In this document: positions 27,281 through 34,868 of the stretch, in pieces
How positions within the stretch are numbered: the stretch's first letter is position 1
How the letters are laid out: every line of letters starts with the position of its first letter
Assembly (NCBI GenBank): GCA_018968885.1
Contig: JAGWZK010000002.1
Location: forward strand, 284,132 to 348,131
Length of the DNA stretch: 64,000 nt
Reading direction: 5' to 3'
Source of the DNA: Planctomycetota bacterium
Lineage (GTDB): Bacteria; Planctomycetota; Phycisphaerae; Phycisphaerales; UBA1924
Position numbers and translations under genes: made by a program
The notes under the pieces: generated by a model
The model's input: the letters and a program-made list of their open reading frames with translations, nothing else
Databases searched by the model: none
Told to the model about the DNA's origin: nothing

Positions 27281-27790
27281 ATGGCAGAAAATGGACTGAG
27301 CCATGCTGGTGCAGCGACTCCTGCGATTGCAGGCGGGGTGGCAGCAACCGACGTGCTGGGGCGTGCAGCCGAAGCGCACCTGACGTGGGTCTCCCGAGTC
27401 CTGAGTGACAAGGCCAGACGAATTCGGGTCGTGACCTTGCTGGTGGCGATTTTTGCCATGAGCATGGGGGACCTGTACATGACGGTGACGTACGCCTCGC
27501 AGGTGGGGATGATTGAGATGAATCCCCTGGCGCGTGCCTTGATGCGGGGCGATTCGCACGTGCCAATTATCCTGTTCAAGTTGGCCACGGTTGGCATCGC
27601 CACGTTTTTGCTGTTCAAGGTGCGGGCGACGCGCGTGGGCGAGCTCGCGTGCTGGGCAGGAATGGTTGGGCTCTTGTGGCTCACGATTCGCTGGGTGGAT
27701 TACAACCATGCGATGGTGGAACTGACTCCGGCTCTGCACACACTGGCGAATGTCGAGGCGGGAAGCTGGGTCGAAATTGGTGCCGATTAA
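27281..27790 (+). CDS. Small membrane protein, DUF5658-like
   Basis: A 169-residue protein with about three hydrophobic segments (RVVTLLVAIFAMSMGDLYMT, IILFKLATVGIATFLLF, ACWAGMVGLLWLTIRW). The core GDLYMTVTYASQVGMIEMNPLARAL followed by LFKL resembles DUF5658-type small membrane proteins. I chose ATG 27281 because AAGGA lies seven bases before it; an ATG at 27266 is also in frame. Function unknown. It is divergent from the beta-propeller gene. Confidence 0.65.
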   Translation: MAENGLSHAGAATPAIAGGVAATDVLGRAAEAHLTWVSRVLSDKARRIRVVTLLVAIFAMSMGDLYMTVTYASQVGMIEMNPLARALMRGDSHVPIILFKLATVGIATFLLFKVRATRVGELACWAGMVGLLWLTIRWVDYNHAMVELTPALHTLANVEAGSWVEIGAD

Positions 27791-27849
27791 TGGCGACGAG
27801 CGATGCTGCCGCCCATGTCGATAGGCATGCGTGACGGTGGACGGACCGG

Positions 27850-27855
27850 TACACT
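27850..27855 (+). promoter_or_regulatory. -10 candidate, leaderless lipoprotein gene
   Basis: TACACT lies nine bases before the ATG of the next gene and six before an in-frame GTG. No ribosome-binding site is present. Confidence 0.4.
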
Positions 27856-27864
27856 GGTCTTGTG

Positions 27865-28401
27865 ATGAATACTGCACAACCTGCGTGGCGTGGAAGTCTG
27901 ATTGCCCTTTTCGCTGTGGCAGCGGGATTGGGCGGTTGCATGAGCAGCGGGCCGGAATTGAGTGCCGGACGAGGCGTGCAATCAGGTGGACAAGTGGTGA
28001 TTCCGATCGCGGCGGCGAACCGGACTGAAGCACCGATGCCCCTGCGGCGCGTGGACTACACCGTGAGTGTGGATGGAGGAGCACCCATCGCGGTGACGCG
28101 TTCGGCACTGGCAACGGTGCACTCGCTTTCGACGCAGACACTGGAACTGCCGGTGCCTGCGGGGCCGGGCGCGAAAACGTACTCCATCAGTGGTGAAGTG
28201 GTTTATCTGCCTGCCAGGAAGTTCTGGAAGGTGATGTATGACGAAGAGATCTATCGCCCGAGTGTGAGTTTTTCATTCTCCGGAGAAATCGATCAGGCGG
28301 CCGCGGTGATTGCCGATCCGGCGCCCACTTCGGCGGAGCCACCCGCACCGGCGGATGCTGCAAAGAAGGATGACGCAAAGGTGGAAGAGCCGGTGAAGTG
28401 A
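27865..28401 (+). CDS. Predicted lipoprotein, LEA/WHy-like
   Basis: A 178-residue protein with a signal sequence and lipobox LGGC at about residue 24. The mature part (about 40-145) has the pattern of an LEA-14/WHy beta domain: VVIPIAAANRTEAPMPLRRVDYTVSVDGG, SLSTQTLELPVPA, YSISGEVVY. The tail is Pro/Ala/Lys-rich. A GTG codon directly before the ATG could also start translation. Its stop codon is separated by one base from the stop of the convergent Nif3 gene, so no terminator fits between them. Confidence 0.7.
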   Translation: MNTAQPAWRGSLIALFAVAAGLGGCMSSGPELSAGRGVQSGGQVVIPIAAANRTEAPMPLRRVDYTVSVDGGAPIAVTRSALATVHSLSTQTLELPVPAGPGAKTYSISGEVVYLPARKFWKVMYDEEIYRPSVSFSFSGEIDQAAAVIADPAPTSAEPPAPADAAKKDDAKVEEPVK

Positions 28402-28402
28402 A

Positions 28403-29563
28403 TCAGACCACACGCAACGGGTCTTTATCCGTGCGGCTGACGAGGGTTTTGCAGCCCGGAAGAGCACTCTTGAGCTTCTGAGCCAGGCGGGGCAGATATC
28501 CACGCTCGGTATTGGTGTGTCCGGCAAGGATGACACCCAGGCCTCGCCGCAGGCAATCCATGACTTCGTGGTGTTTGAGTTCGCCGGTGAAGAAAATCTC
28601 GCATCCTTCGTGATGAGCCAGCGGAACGAGTGAGGCACCGGCGCCGGCGCAGATACCAATGCGTTCGATCTGTTTGGATGCGGACCAATCCCGGGGTGTG
28701 GCGACGAGCACATGCTCGACTCCCAAAAACGAGCGGATGCGCTCGGCGAGGGTGTTGATAGTGGCGGGACGATCTAGGACCAGGCGACGACCTGGGCCGA
28801 CAGATCGCTGGGGCTTCGCATGCAGGGTGTAGACGTCGATGGCGGGCTCTTCGTAGGGATGGAACTGCCGCAGAGTCTCAAGGGCCAGGGCCAGACCGGC
28901 GGCGGAAACGACCATCTCCAGGCGCACCTCGGGAACGTGTTCGAGGTGGTTGCGCTGGCCAATGCGGGGGTTGGTTCCTTCGGTGGCGAGGAAGGTGCCT
29001 GTGCCGGGCGCGGCAAAGGAACAGACCTGATACCCACCGATGATGCCGGCTCCTGCGGTGGCGAGCCCCTGACGAATGCGATTCGCATCGGCCTCGGGGA
29101 CGAAGGTGACAATCTTGAGTTCCTGGGTGGAGGCGAGTTCGGCGTGAGGAGTGAGGGCGCGGCAGTCTCCGGCGACTGGGGCGGACTTGGAGGACTTAGC
29201 CACCGGGGCAAACCCCTCGCAGAGCCAGTCATTGATGCCACCGGTGCAGGCATCGAGAGCGGTGTGTGGGGAGTAGATGATGATGCCAGCGCGGGCGGCG
29301 CGGAGGATAATGCGTTCGGTAGCGCTGGAAGCGGTGAGACGCTTCAGAGGTTCCCAGATGGGAGGGTGATAGGCGATGATCGCGCCGGCGCCCAGATCGA
29401 TGGCTTCGTCAAGAACGTCTTCGGAGAGATCGATGGCCAGAAGAATGGGGCCTGAGAACTCTTGTGCGAGATCGCCGACGAGGAGACCGACTTTGTCCCA
29501 CGATTCGGCGAGGTTGAGGGGGGCGATGGATTCGAGGGCGGCGACGAGGGCGTGAACGTGCAC
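28403..29563 (-). CDS. Nif3-like dinuclear metal centre protein
   Basis: A 386-residue Nif3/YbgI/YqfO family protein. The family core is ESWDKVGLLVGD, IAYHPPIWEPLKR, IIYSPHTALDACTGGINDWL and FFTGELKHHEVMD, supplying the histidines and acids of the dinuclear metal site; a PII-like insert lies in the middle (about 170-270; KIVTFVPEADANRIRQGLA), as in YqfO. The start is GTG at 29563: AAGGAG lies six bases upstream and the conserved fold starts immediately. The open frame runs 113 codons further but would overlap the divergent ispE gene. Often annotated as GTP cyclohydrolase I type 2, a function that remains unproven for the family. Confidence 0.9.
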   Translation of the reverse strand: MHVHALVAALESIAPLNLAESWDKVGLLVGDLAQEFSGPILLAIDLSEDVLDEAIDLGAGAIIAYHPPIWEPLKRLTASSATERIILRAARAGIIIYSPHTALDACTGGINDWLCEGFAPVAKSSKSAPVAGDCRALTPHAELASTQELKIVTFVPEADANRIRQGLATAGAGIIGGYQVCSFAAPGTGTFLATEGTNPRIGQRNHLEHVPEVRLEMVVSAAGLALALETLRQFHPYEEPAIDVYTLHAKPQRSVGPGRRLVLDRPATINTLAERIRSFLGVEHVLVATPRDWSASKQIERIGICAGAGASLVPLAHHEGCEIFFTGELKHHEVMDCLRRGLGVILAGHTNTERGYLPRLAQKLKSALPGCKTLVSRTDKDPLRVV

Positions 29564-29602
29564 GGGGGACTCCTTGTTACTGGCAAGGGTAGATTGGTGT
29601 GG

Positions 29603-29608
29603 TATGCT
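29603..29608 (+). promoter_or_regulatory. -10 candidate, leaderless ispE
   Basis: TATGCT lies nine bases before the ATG of ispE; there is no ribosome site in between. Spacing and context (GTGTGGTATGCT) resemble the element before the lipoprotein gene at 27865. Confidence 0.4.
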
Positions 29609-29617
29609 CTGGCTGTC

Positions 29618-30487
29618 ATGCTCGTGCGGGCGTATGCGAAGATCAACCTGACTCTGGCGGTGTCGCCACCGGAGCCCCCCACTGCCCCCAAGGCAGGGTG
29701 GCATCGCATTGCGTCGTGGTTTCATGCGATTGATGTGTGGGATGAGGTGCAGATCGTCCGCGTTGACGGTCCGGCGCGGGTGAATGTGACGTTTGATGCA
29801 TCGGTGCCGGGCGCGGCGGTGGATTGGCCCATGGAGAAGGACTTGGGCTATCGCGCTGTCAAGGCACTGGAAGCCCGGATGGGGCGCGAGCTGCCGGTGC
29901 ACGTGCAGGTTCGCAAACGGATTCCGGCTGGCGGTGGCTTAGGTGGCGGATCTAGTAACGCGGCGGCGGTGCTGAGGGGCGTGAATCAACTGCTGGGGCT
30001 GGGCGTGCCTCACGCAGATTTGGTGTCGATCGGGCGCACGCTGGGAAGTGATGTGGAGTTCTTTTTGGATGAGGTAGCTCTGGATGAGCCACCTCGACCG
30101 GCGTTTGTGCAGGGCTTTGGCGATTTGGTGGAACGGGTAGCACGGCTGCGCGACGAGATGACGCTGCTGCTGACGGGCTGCGTGTGTCCAACGCCTCACG
30201 TGTATGCCAAGTTTGATCAGTTGAAATCGACGATCTTTGCAGAGGGCCCAGCGCGCCGCGCGATGGAAGAATCGATCGCCGAGGGACGCGTGAAGAAAGA
30301 ATTGCTCTTCAACCAGCTCACGTCCGCAGCGTGCGAAGTGAATCCCGCGCTAAACAAGGCGATGCATGCCAGCGCACGTCGCTGCGGGCCGGTGCTGCTT
30401 TCAGGGAGTGGAGGCACGGCGTTCACGTTAAACACGCCGACTGAGCCGATACCGGGGATCACTGCGGTTCGCACGCGGCTGGTGTGA
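29618..30487 (+). CDS. ispE: 4-diphosphocytidyl-2-C-methyl-D-erythritol kinase
   Basis: A 289-residue GHMP kinase that phosphorylates CDP-methylerythritol in the non-mevalonate isoprenoid pathway. It shows the N-terminal AYAKINLTL, the ATP-binding loop PAGGGLGGGSSNAA near residues 105-118, LGSDVEFFL, and the C-terminal SGSGGTAF. Length is normal. The start at 29618 aligns with the family N-terminus; an upstream open extension overlaps the divergent Nif3 gene and is rejected. Confidence 0.95.
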   Translation: MLVRAYAKINLTLAVSPPEPPTAPKAGWHRIASWFHAIDVWDEVQIVRVDGPARVNVTFDASVPGAAVDWPMEKDLGYRAVKALEARMGRELPVHVQVRKRIPAGGGLGGGSSNAAAVLRGVNQLLGLGVPHADLVSIGRTLGSDVEFFLDEVALDEPPRPAFVQGFGDLVERVARLRDEMTLLLTGCVCPTPHVYAKFDQLKSTIFAEGPARRAMEESIAEGRVKKELLFNQLTSAACEVNPALNKAMHASARRCGPVLLSGSGGTAFTLNTPTEPIPGITAVRTRLV

Positions 30488-30499
30488 GTGGCGAAGCCC

Positions 30500-30505
30500 T
30501 ATGAT
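30500..30505 (+). promoter_or_regulatory. -10 candidate for phosphatase gene
   Basis: TATGAT lies eight bases before the ATG at 30514. A GGAG directly before the ATG is too close to act as a normal ribosome site. Confidence 0.35.
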
Positions 30506-30513
30506 TTTCGGAG

Positions 30514-31224
30514 ATGGCGACACCAGCGGTACATTCAGTAGCGCAGAGAAAGATGGCGACATCGAAACGCCCACTGTGGGTGTGGTTGGTGGGTGGAGTT
30601 GTTGCCGCGGGACTGGGCTTCTGGGCCTGGGACGATCTGGTGAAGCCGGCAACCGTGATCAAGCGCTTTGGAGTGGTGGAAGAGGGCAAGGTGTATCGTA
30701 GTGGCGAATTGACTCCTGCTTCGCTGAGCAAGATTGTGCGCGAGCGGGGGATTCGCACTGAGGTGGATCTGGGCACATTTCGCGATGACCCGGCGGGTGA
30801 GGCGCGAATGGCCAAAGCCGCGACGGCGCTGGGTGTGACGCGGTATTCGTTTCATCTGTATGGGGATGCCAGTGGCGATCCGAATGAATACTTGCAGGCC
30901 CTGCGGTTGATCAACGACCCGGCGAACCAGCCCGTGCTGGTGCATTGCGGGGCGGGAACGCATCGCACAGGGTGTGCGGTTGTTCTGTATCGCACGATTG
31001 TGCAAGGCAAGGACTATCAGGCGTCTTTGCGTGAGGCCGAGGAGTTTGATTACCTTCCCGAGAAGCATGTGATGGTGAAGCAGATGCTGGATCAATGGCG
31101 CGAGCCGATCGCCAAGGCGATGAAGAGTGGAACGGCGCTGGTGGAGAGAACCACGCCTCACGCTGAGACGGTGGCGAACCCGGCACCGACGACGATTCAA
31201 TCGGTGCCGGAGACAAAGCGGTGA
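30514..31224 (+). CDS. Membrane-anchored dual-specificity-type phosphatase
   Basis: A 236-residue protein with one N-terminal transmembrane helix (about 21-40) and a cysteine phosphatase domain. The CX5R signature is HCGAGTHRTG (Cys145, Arg151), preceded by a general-acid candidate Asp118 in YGDASGDP. It belongs with the bacterial tyrosine/dual-specificity phosphatase group. The tail is rich in Thr, Pro and Ala. ATG 30553 (MATSKRP) is an alternative start that keeps the membrane helix. Its stop overlaps the GTG start of the following glycosyltransferase by four bases. Confidence 0.85.
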   Translation: MATPAVHSVAQRKMATSKRPLWVWLVGGVVAAGLGFWAWDDLVKPATVIKRFGVVEEGKVYRSGELTPASLSKIVRERGIRTEVDLGTFRDDPAGEARMAKAATALGVTRYSFHLYGDASGDPNEYLQALRLINDPANQPVLVHCGAGTHRTGCAVVLYRTIVQGKDYQASLREAEEFDYLPEKHVMVKQMLDQWREPIAKAMKSGTALVERTTPHAETVANPAPTTIQSVPETKR

Positions 31225-32780
31225 ACCTGCCGCGACTTGACAAACACAACGCAGCGATGTTCTGGGCTCCTCGGGTGATCGGGCTGACGTGCCTGGCGTG
31301 GCTGGTGTATGAATGGATGGCGGGTTCGACGGGCCTCTCGATGAGTGAGGGGCATCGCGCGATTCCGGCGTGGGAGATGATGGAAAAGGGGAACTGGTTT
31401 TCGCCGACGATGTTTGAGCAGCCATACCTGCGCAAACCACCGGGGATGCCGTGGGCGATCGCGGCATTCTCGAGCATGATGGGACAGACGGAGCTTGCCG
31501 CAAGGTCAGTGTCCGCCGTGTCGATGCTGCTGGCGGCGCTCGCCTCGGCGTGGTTTGCCTCGCGCTGGTTTGGTCGGGATGTGGCGTTTGGTGCGGGTGC
31601 ACTGCACTTGTTGACGCCTTGGTTCTGGGAGAGTGGCCGCGCGGCAGAGATCGAGGCACTGCACAACCTGGGAGTGGTGCTGGCGATCTGGGGGTTGATT
31701 GATCAGTGTGTGATGAGTGGTCGTCAGCGGCAAATGATGTCGCTCATGGCATTTTTTCTTGGCGTGTGTATTGCGGGTCTGGCCAAAGGTCCGGCTGCGG
31801 TGTTGCTGCTGATCGCGCTGGCGGCGGCGGTGTGGATCATCAAGCCCGTGGGAGTGCGCTTGCGCGCGGGGCGAATGGGCGTGGCGTTTGCGGGCGCCTT
31901 GGCCCTGCTTGGGGGGCTTGGCTGGATGATCTGGCAGCGTAGTCATGCGGGAACCGTGGCCCCGATCACGCAGAGTGTGACGGAGTTTCTGTGGTCATGG
32001 GATCGGGTGGGGAAGATCGCGGTCATGCCAGTGACGGTGGTGTTCTCGGCCTTGCCCTTGAGTGTGCTGGCGTGGTGGGCGTGGAGAGGAACCGGATGCG
32101 CTGCGAAGCCGTCATGTGAAAGCTCAGCGGATGATGCAACGCGACTCATCGTGGTGACGGCAGTAATCGGCGTAGCACTGTTTGCGTTGGCTGGAGTTTC
32201 AAACCCGCGGTATCTGCTGCCGGTGGGGGCGATTCTGTCCCCGGTTGCGGGATTGGCGCTGCACGGCCTGATTGCCGGGCCGAAGTTGAGATCTGCTGCG
32301 CTCATCGGTCGCGGCGTGGCACTTGCGACGATTCCGGTGCTGCTGGTGGGATCGGTTCTCTACACAGTGATCAGCGAGCGCGGAAGGGGCTTGAGCAGCG
32401 GCAAGAGCGCCGGAATTCGGCTGGCGGATCAACTGCCACACGGGGCAGTGGTGATCGCGGATGACCTGATCGAAGCGCGACCGGAAGTGCTGTGGTATGC
32501 CCGGCAGGGGGCATTGCAGCGTGGCAACACGGTGCGAATTGTGTGGACACCTGCGTCGCTGTACGCTCTTGAAAAGGGTCGAGCGCAGACCTGGCCAGAA
32601 CCCACACACGCATTGATTCGAATCGATGACCGCAGCAGCGAAGCACAGCGACTGGAAAATGATCTGAAGATGCTGGTCCTGCAACCCACAGACTACACCG
32701 ATCGCATAGGGCCGAGTTCGCGACCTTTTGAGTTTCGCCTGTACGCGTTGCAGCGAGGGGCATCATCGCCAGACAAATGA
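31221..32780 (+). CDS. ArnT-like glycosyltransferase family 39 protein
   Basis: A 519-residue membrane protein with 10 or more hydrophobic segments and a small soluble C-terminal region. The loop after the first helix (SMSEGHRAIPAWEMMEKGNW, then YLRKPPGMPW) is the conserved region of the ArnT/PMT_2 group, which transfer sugars from polyprenyl phosphate. The start codon is GTG, coupled to the phosphatase stop (GTGA overlap). It is the second GT-C protein in the window and probably modifies a surface glycan, lipid or protein. Confidence 0.85.
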   Translation: MNLPRLDKHNAAMFWAPRVIGLTCLAWLVYEWMAGSTGLSMSEGHRAIPAWEMMEKGNWFSPTMFEQPYLRKPPGMPWAIAAFSSMMGQTELAARSVSAVSMLLAALASAWFASRWFGRDVAFGAGALHLLTPWFWESGRAAEIEALHNLGVVLAIWGLIDQCVMSGRQRQMMSLMAFFLGVCIAGLAKGPAAVLLLIALAAAVWIIKPVGVRLRAGRMGVAFAGALALLGGLGWMIWQRSHAGTVAPITQSVTEFLWSWDRVGKIAVMPVTVVFSALPLSVLAWWAWRGTGCAAKPSCESSADDATRLIVVTAVIGVALFALAGVSNPRYLLPVGAILSPVAGLALHGLIAGPKLRSAALIGRGVALATIPVLLVGSVLYTVISERGRGLSSGKSAGIRLADQLPHGAVVIADDLIEARPEVLWYARQGALQRGNTVRIVWTPASLYALEKGRAQTWPEPTHALIRIDDRSSEAQRLENDLKMLVLQPTDYTDRIGPSSRPFEFRLYALQRGASSPDK

Positions 32781-32805
32781 AAAGGCCGGGCGCAGGGCCC
32801 GGCCT
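32780..32805 (-). terminator. Intrinsic terminator (dockerin matrixin gene)
   Basis: AGGCCGGGC at 32783-32791 pairs with GCCCGGCCT at 32797-32805; on the minus strand TTTT follows. It closes the minus-strand protease gene and may also stop the convergent glycosyltransferase transcript. Confidence 0.8.
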
Positions 32806-32829
32806 GAGTGTCTTCACGTGAATGACTAA

Positions 32830-34698
32830 TCAGCAGCCCGCGCTGAAGGCGGCGACGAAGTCGAGATAGTCAAAGAAGTCGATGGCGGTGTCGGCGTTAA
32901 AGTCGGCGGAAGGTTCATTGGCGCTGAAGGCAGCGACGAAATCCAAATAGTCAAAGAAGTCGACCGACGTGTCGGCGTTGAAGTCGGCCTGGCAAGGAGG
33001 TGCGGTGCGGAAGCCGGTCTCGGGGCCAGCAAGATCCTGGAAGCGGGTTGAAGCGCCATTGGGGAAGCCAGCGCGAATCCAGTAGTGGAAGGTCTGACCG
33101 GGTGTGGCGGTGGTGTCGTCGTAGGTGAAGGGGGGAGTGCCGCCAGAGAATCCGACCGAGGCGATCTGGGTGGCGGAGCCGAAGCTTGACGTGGTGCCAC
33201 GATAAATGCGGTAGCCGGTGGCGTTGGGTGTGTTGGTCCAATCGAGGCGGACCTTGTCATTGAATGTGCCGTCGGAGGCGGTGAAGTTGATATTCAGGTT
33301 GGAGACGATGGTGAGCTTGTAGAGCTGAGACTCTCCAGAGGGAAGTGTGGAGCAATTCACCTTGATCTGGTAATTGCCGGGTGGTGAAAGAAGGTACTGA
33401 GAAATCACTTCGGCCGAACCGGCAGCGGCAGTGTTGACCGAAACCAGCTGGGTGCCGCTGGCTTCGGACCAGAGCTGCAGACTGAGGTTGCCCAGTGCCA
33501 GCGCGTTGGTGAAGTTGTTGTTGGAACAATTGCCCTGCAAGCTGCCGTTCTGAGGGCTGTCGTCGTAGTTGCTGCCGATGGGTGTGGCCGTCACAGTGAC
33601 GACACGATTGCTGGCCAGAGAGAATTCGTACCAGTCGCTGTCGAGAGTGTTGGCGATACTCACCGTCGCGGCGTTGTTGGTGTTTGGCAAGGGGACGTTG
33701 CCCACTGTGATCGTGGCGCTGCTGTTGAGCGCACCGAGCAGAGTTGAGGACGCACTGCTGGCGTTTGGCTCGTAGATATCGCCATAGACATACTGCCCGC
33801 CGCGAACTTCATCCTGTTGCGGGCCATCGAACGCTGTGGAGAGGAAGGGCTCCATCAGCTTTGTATTGGCGATGGGGCAAACGTGATTCAGGCCCAGACC
33901 GTGGCCGTGTTCGTGACCGACGGTGTTGCGGAGAAAGCGGTAGTCTCCGAAACTGTCGTTCCACCCTTCGCTGCGATCCAAGACCATGTCACCACCACCA
34001 CCGGCACCCGGGAACGCGTTGTAGGCGAGGATGCCATTGCCACCATCGATGTTCTTCATGGAGATGCGAACCATGCCGCGAGTTGCACTTGCATCAGCAC
34101 CCCATGCGCCGCCGTCGTCCCAGTCGTTGGTGCCGTTGGTGACTCGAGTGTAATTGACTCCGGTGAGGGCCTGCCAGCGGTTGAATGTGGCGGTGATCTT
34201 GGCAATCCACGTGGCGCGGCCGCCGAGCGTTGCAAACTGCGCATCCATGCGGGCAAAGAGATCGCTGTTAGCGACGGGCTCGCCCACGCCGCTGCCGATG
34301 GAAAGCCCATCGGGTACAAGACTCCATGTGACGGTGACGGGCGTGTTGACCACGCCGCCGGCATTCCAAGAGCCACCGGCGTAGAAACGGCTGCCCCAGA
34401 CGCGACCGAGATAGGCCTCGGTTTGCGAGATCACGTTGGGATCAGTATCGGGGGCATAGCACGCCGCGGCAGGAGCGGTGGCGCTGAAGGGCGACGCGAC
34501 GTCGGCCCATTCTTCCCAGGGAGCGACCGCGCGAGTGAGTGATGATTGACCAGACCAGAAGGAGCCAATCACGCCGCGCTGAGCGGGCATGGTTTCATTC
34601 GCAGCGAGTGTGAGGCCGGAGACGGCATCGGCTGCGCAAGCGGATCCTGCGGCGACGAGCAAAGCGACTACCGAGCCGGTTGGGCGGACGTTGATCAT
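32830..34698 (-). CDS. Secreted matrixin-like metalloprotease with dockerin
   Basis: A 622-residue exported protease. A signal peptide ends near ACA-A (about residue 22). The metzincin zinc site HEHGHGLGLNH is at 262-272, with the family's later MEPFLS (Met-turn candidate). A pre-peptidase C-terminal (PPC) beta domain follows at about 325-470 (DSDWYEFSLASNRVVTVTAT), then a fibronectin III-like module (about 480-560; NATGYRIYRGTTSSF) and two dockerin-like motifs with flanking cysteines (CQADF ... SAGC). It probably digests protein outside the cell while held by the dockerin. It is the first of four minus-strand dockerin genes in a row, each apparently with its own promoter region. Confidence 0.88.
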   Translation of the reverse strand: MINVRPTGSVVALLVAAGSACAADAVSGLTLAANETMPAQRGVIGSFWSGQSSLTRAVAPWEEWADVASPFSATAPAAACYAPDTDPNVISQTEAYLGRVWGSRFYAGGSWNAGGVVNTPVTVTWSLVPDGLSIGSGVGEPVANSDLFARMDAQFATLGGRATWIAKITATFNRWQALTGVNYTRVTNGTNDWDDGGAWGADASATRGMVRISMKNIDGGNGILAYNAFPGAGGGGDMVLDRSEGWNDSFGDYRFLRNTVGHEHGHGLGLNHVCPIANTKLMEPFLSTAFDGPQQDEVRGGQYVYGDIYEPNASSASSTLLGALNSSATITVGNVPLPNTNNAATVSIANTLDSDWYEFSLASNRVVTVTATPIGSNYDDSPQNGSLQGNCSNNNFTNALALGNLSLQLWSEASGTQLVSVNTAAAGSAEVISQYLLSPPGNYQIKVNCSTLPSGESQLYKLTIVSNLNINFTASDGTFNDKVRLDWTNTPNATGYRIYRGTTSSFGSATQIASVGFSGGTPPFTYDDTTATPGQTFHYWIRAGFPNGASTRFQDLAGPETGFRTAPPCQADFNADTSVDFFDYLDFVAAFSANEPSADFNADTAIDFFDYLDFVAAFSAGC

Positions 34699-34868
34699 CG
34701 ATTCTCTCCAATTCCTGAATGTGGCGCGATTGCGCCTCGGGACGCTAGAAGTTACCAGATACCCGCACCCAAGACCACATTCGTGTGGAAGTTGTCGGCG
34801 GTTCGGGAGAGTTTCGGGGTTTTATTCGGTTGGTAGTGAGTGTGCCGCCGCGTTTTCGGACGTACTGG

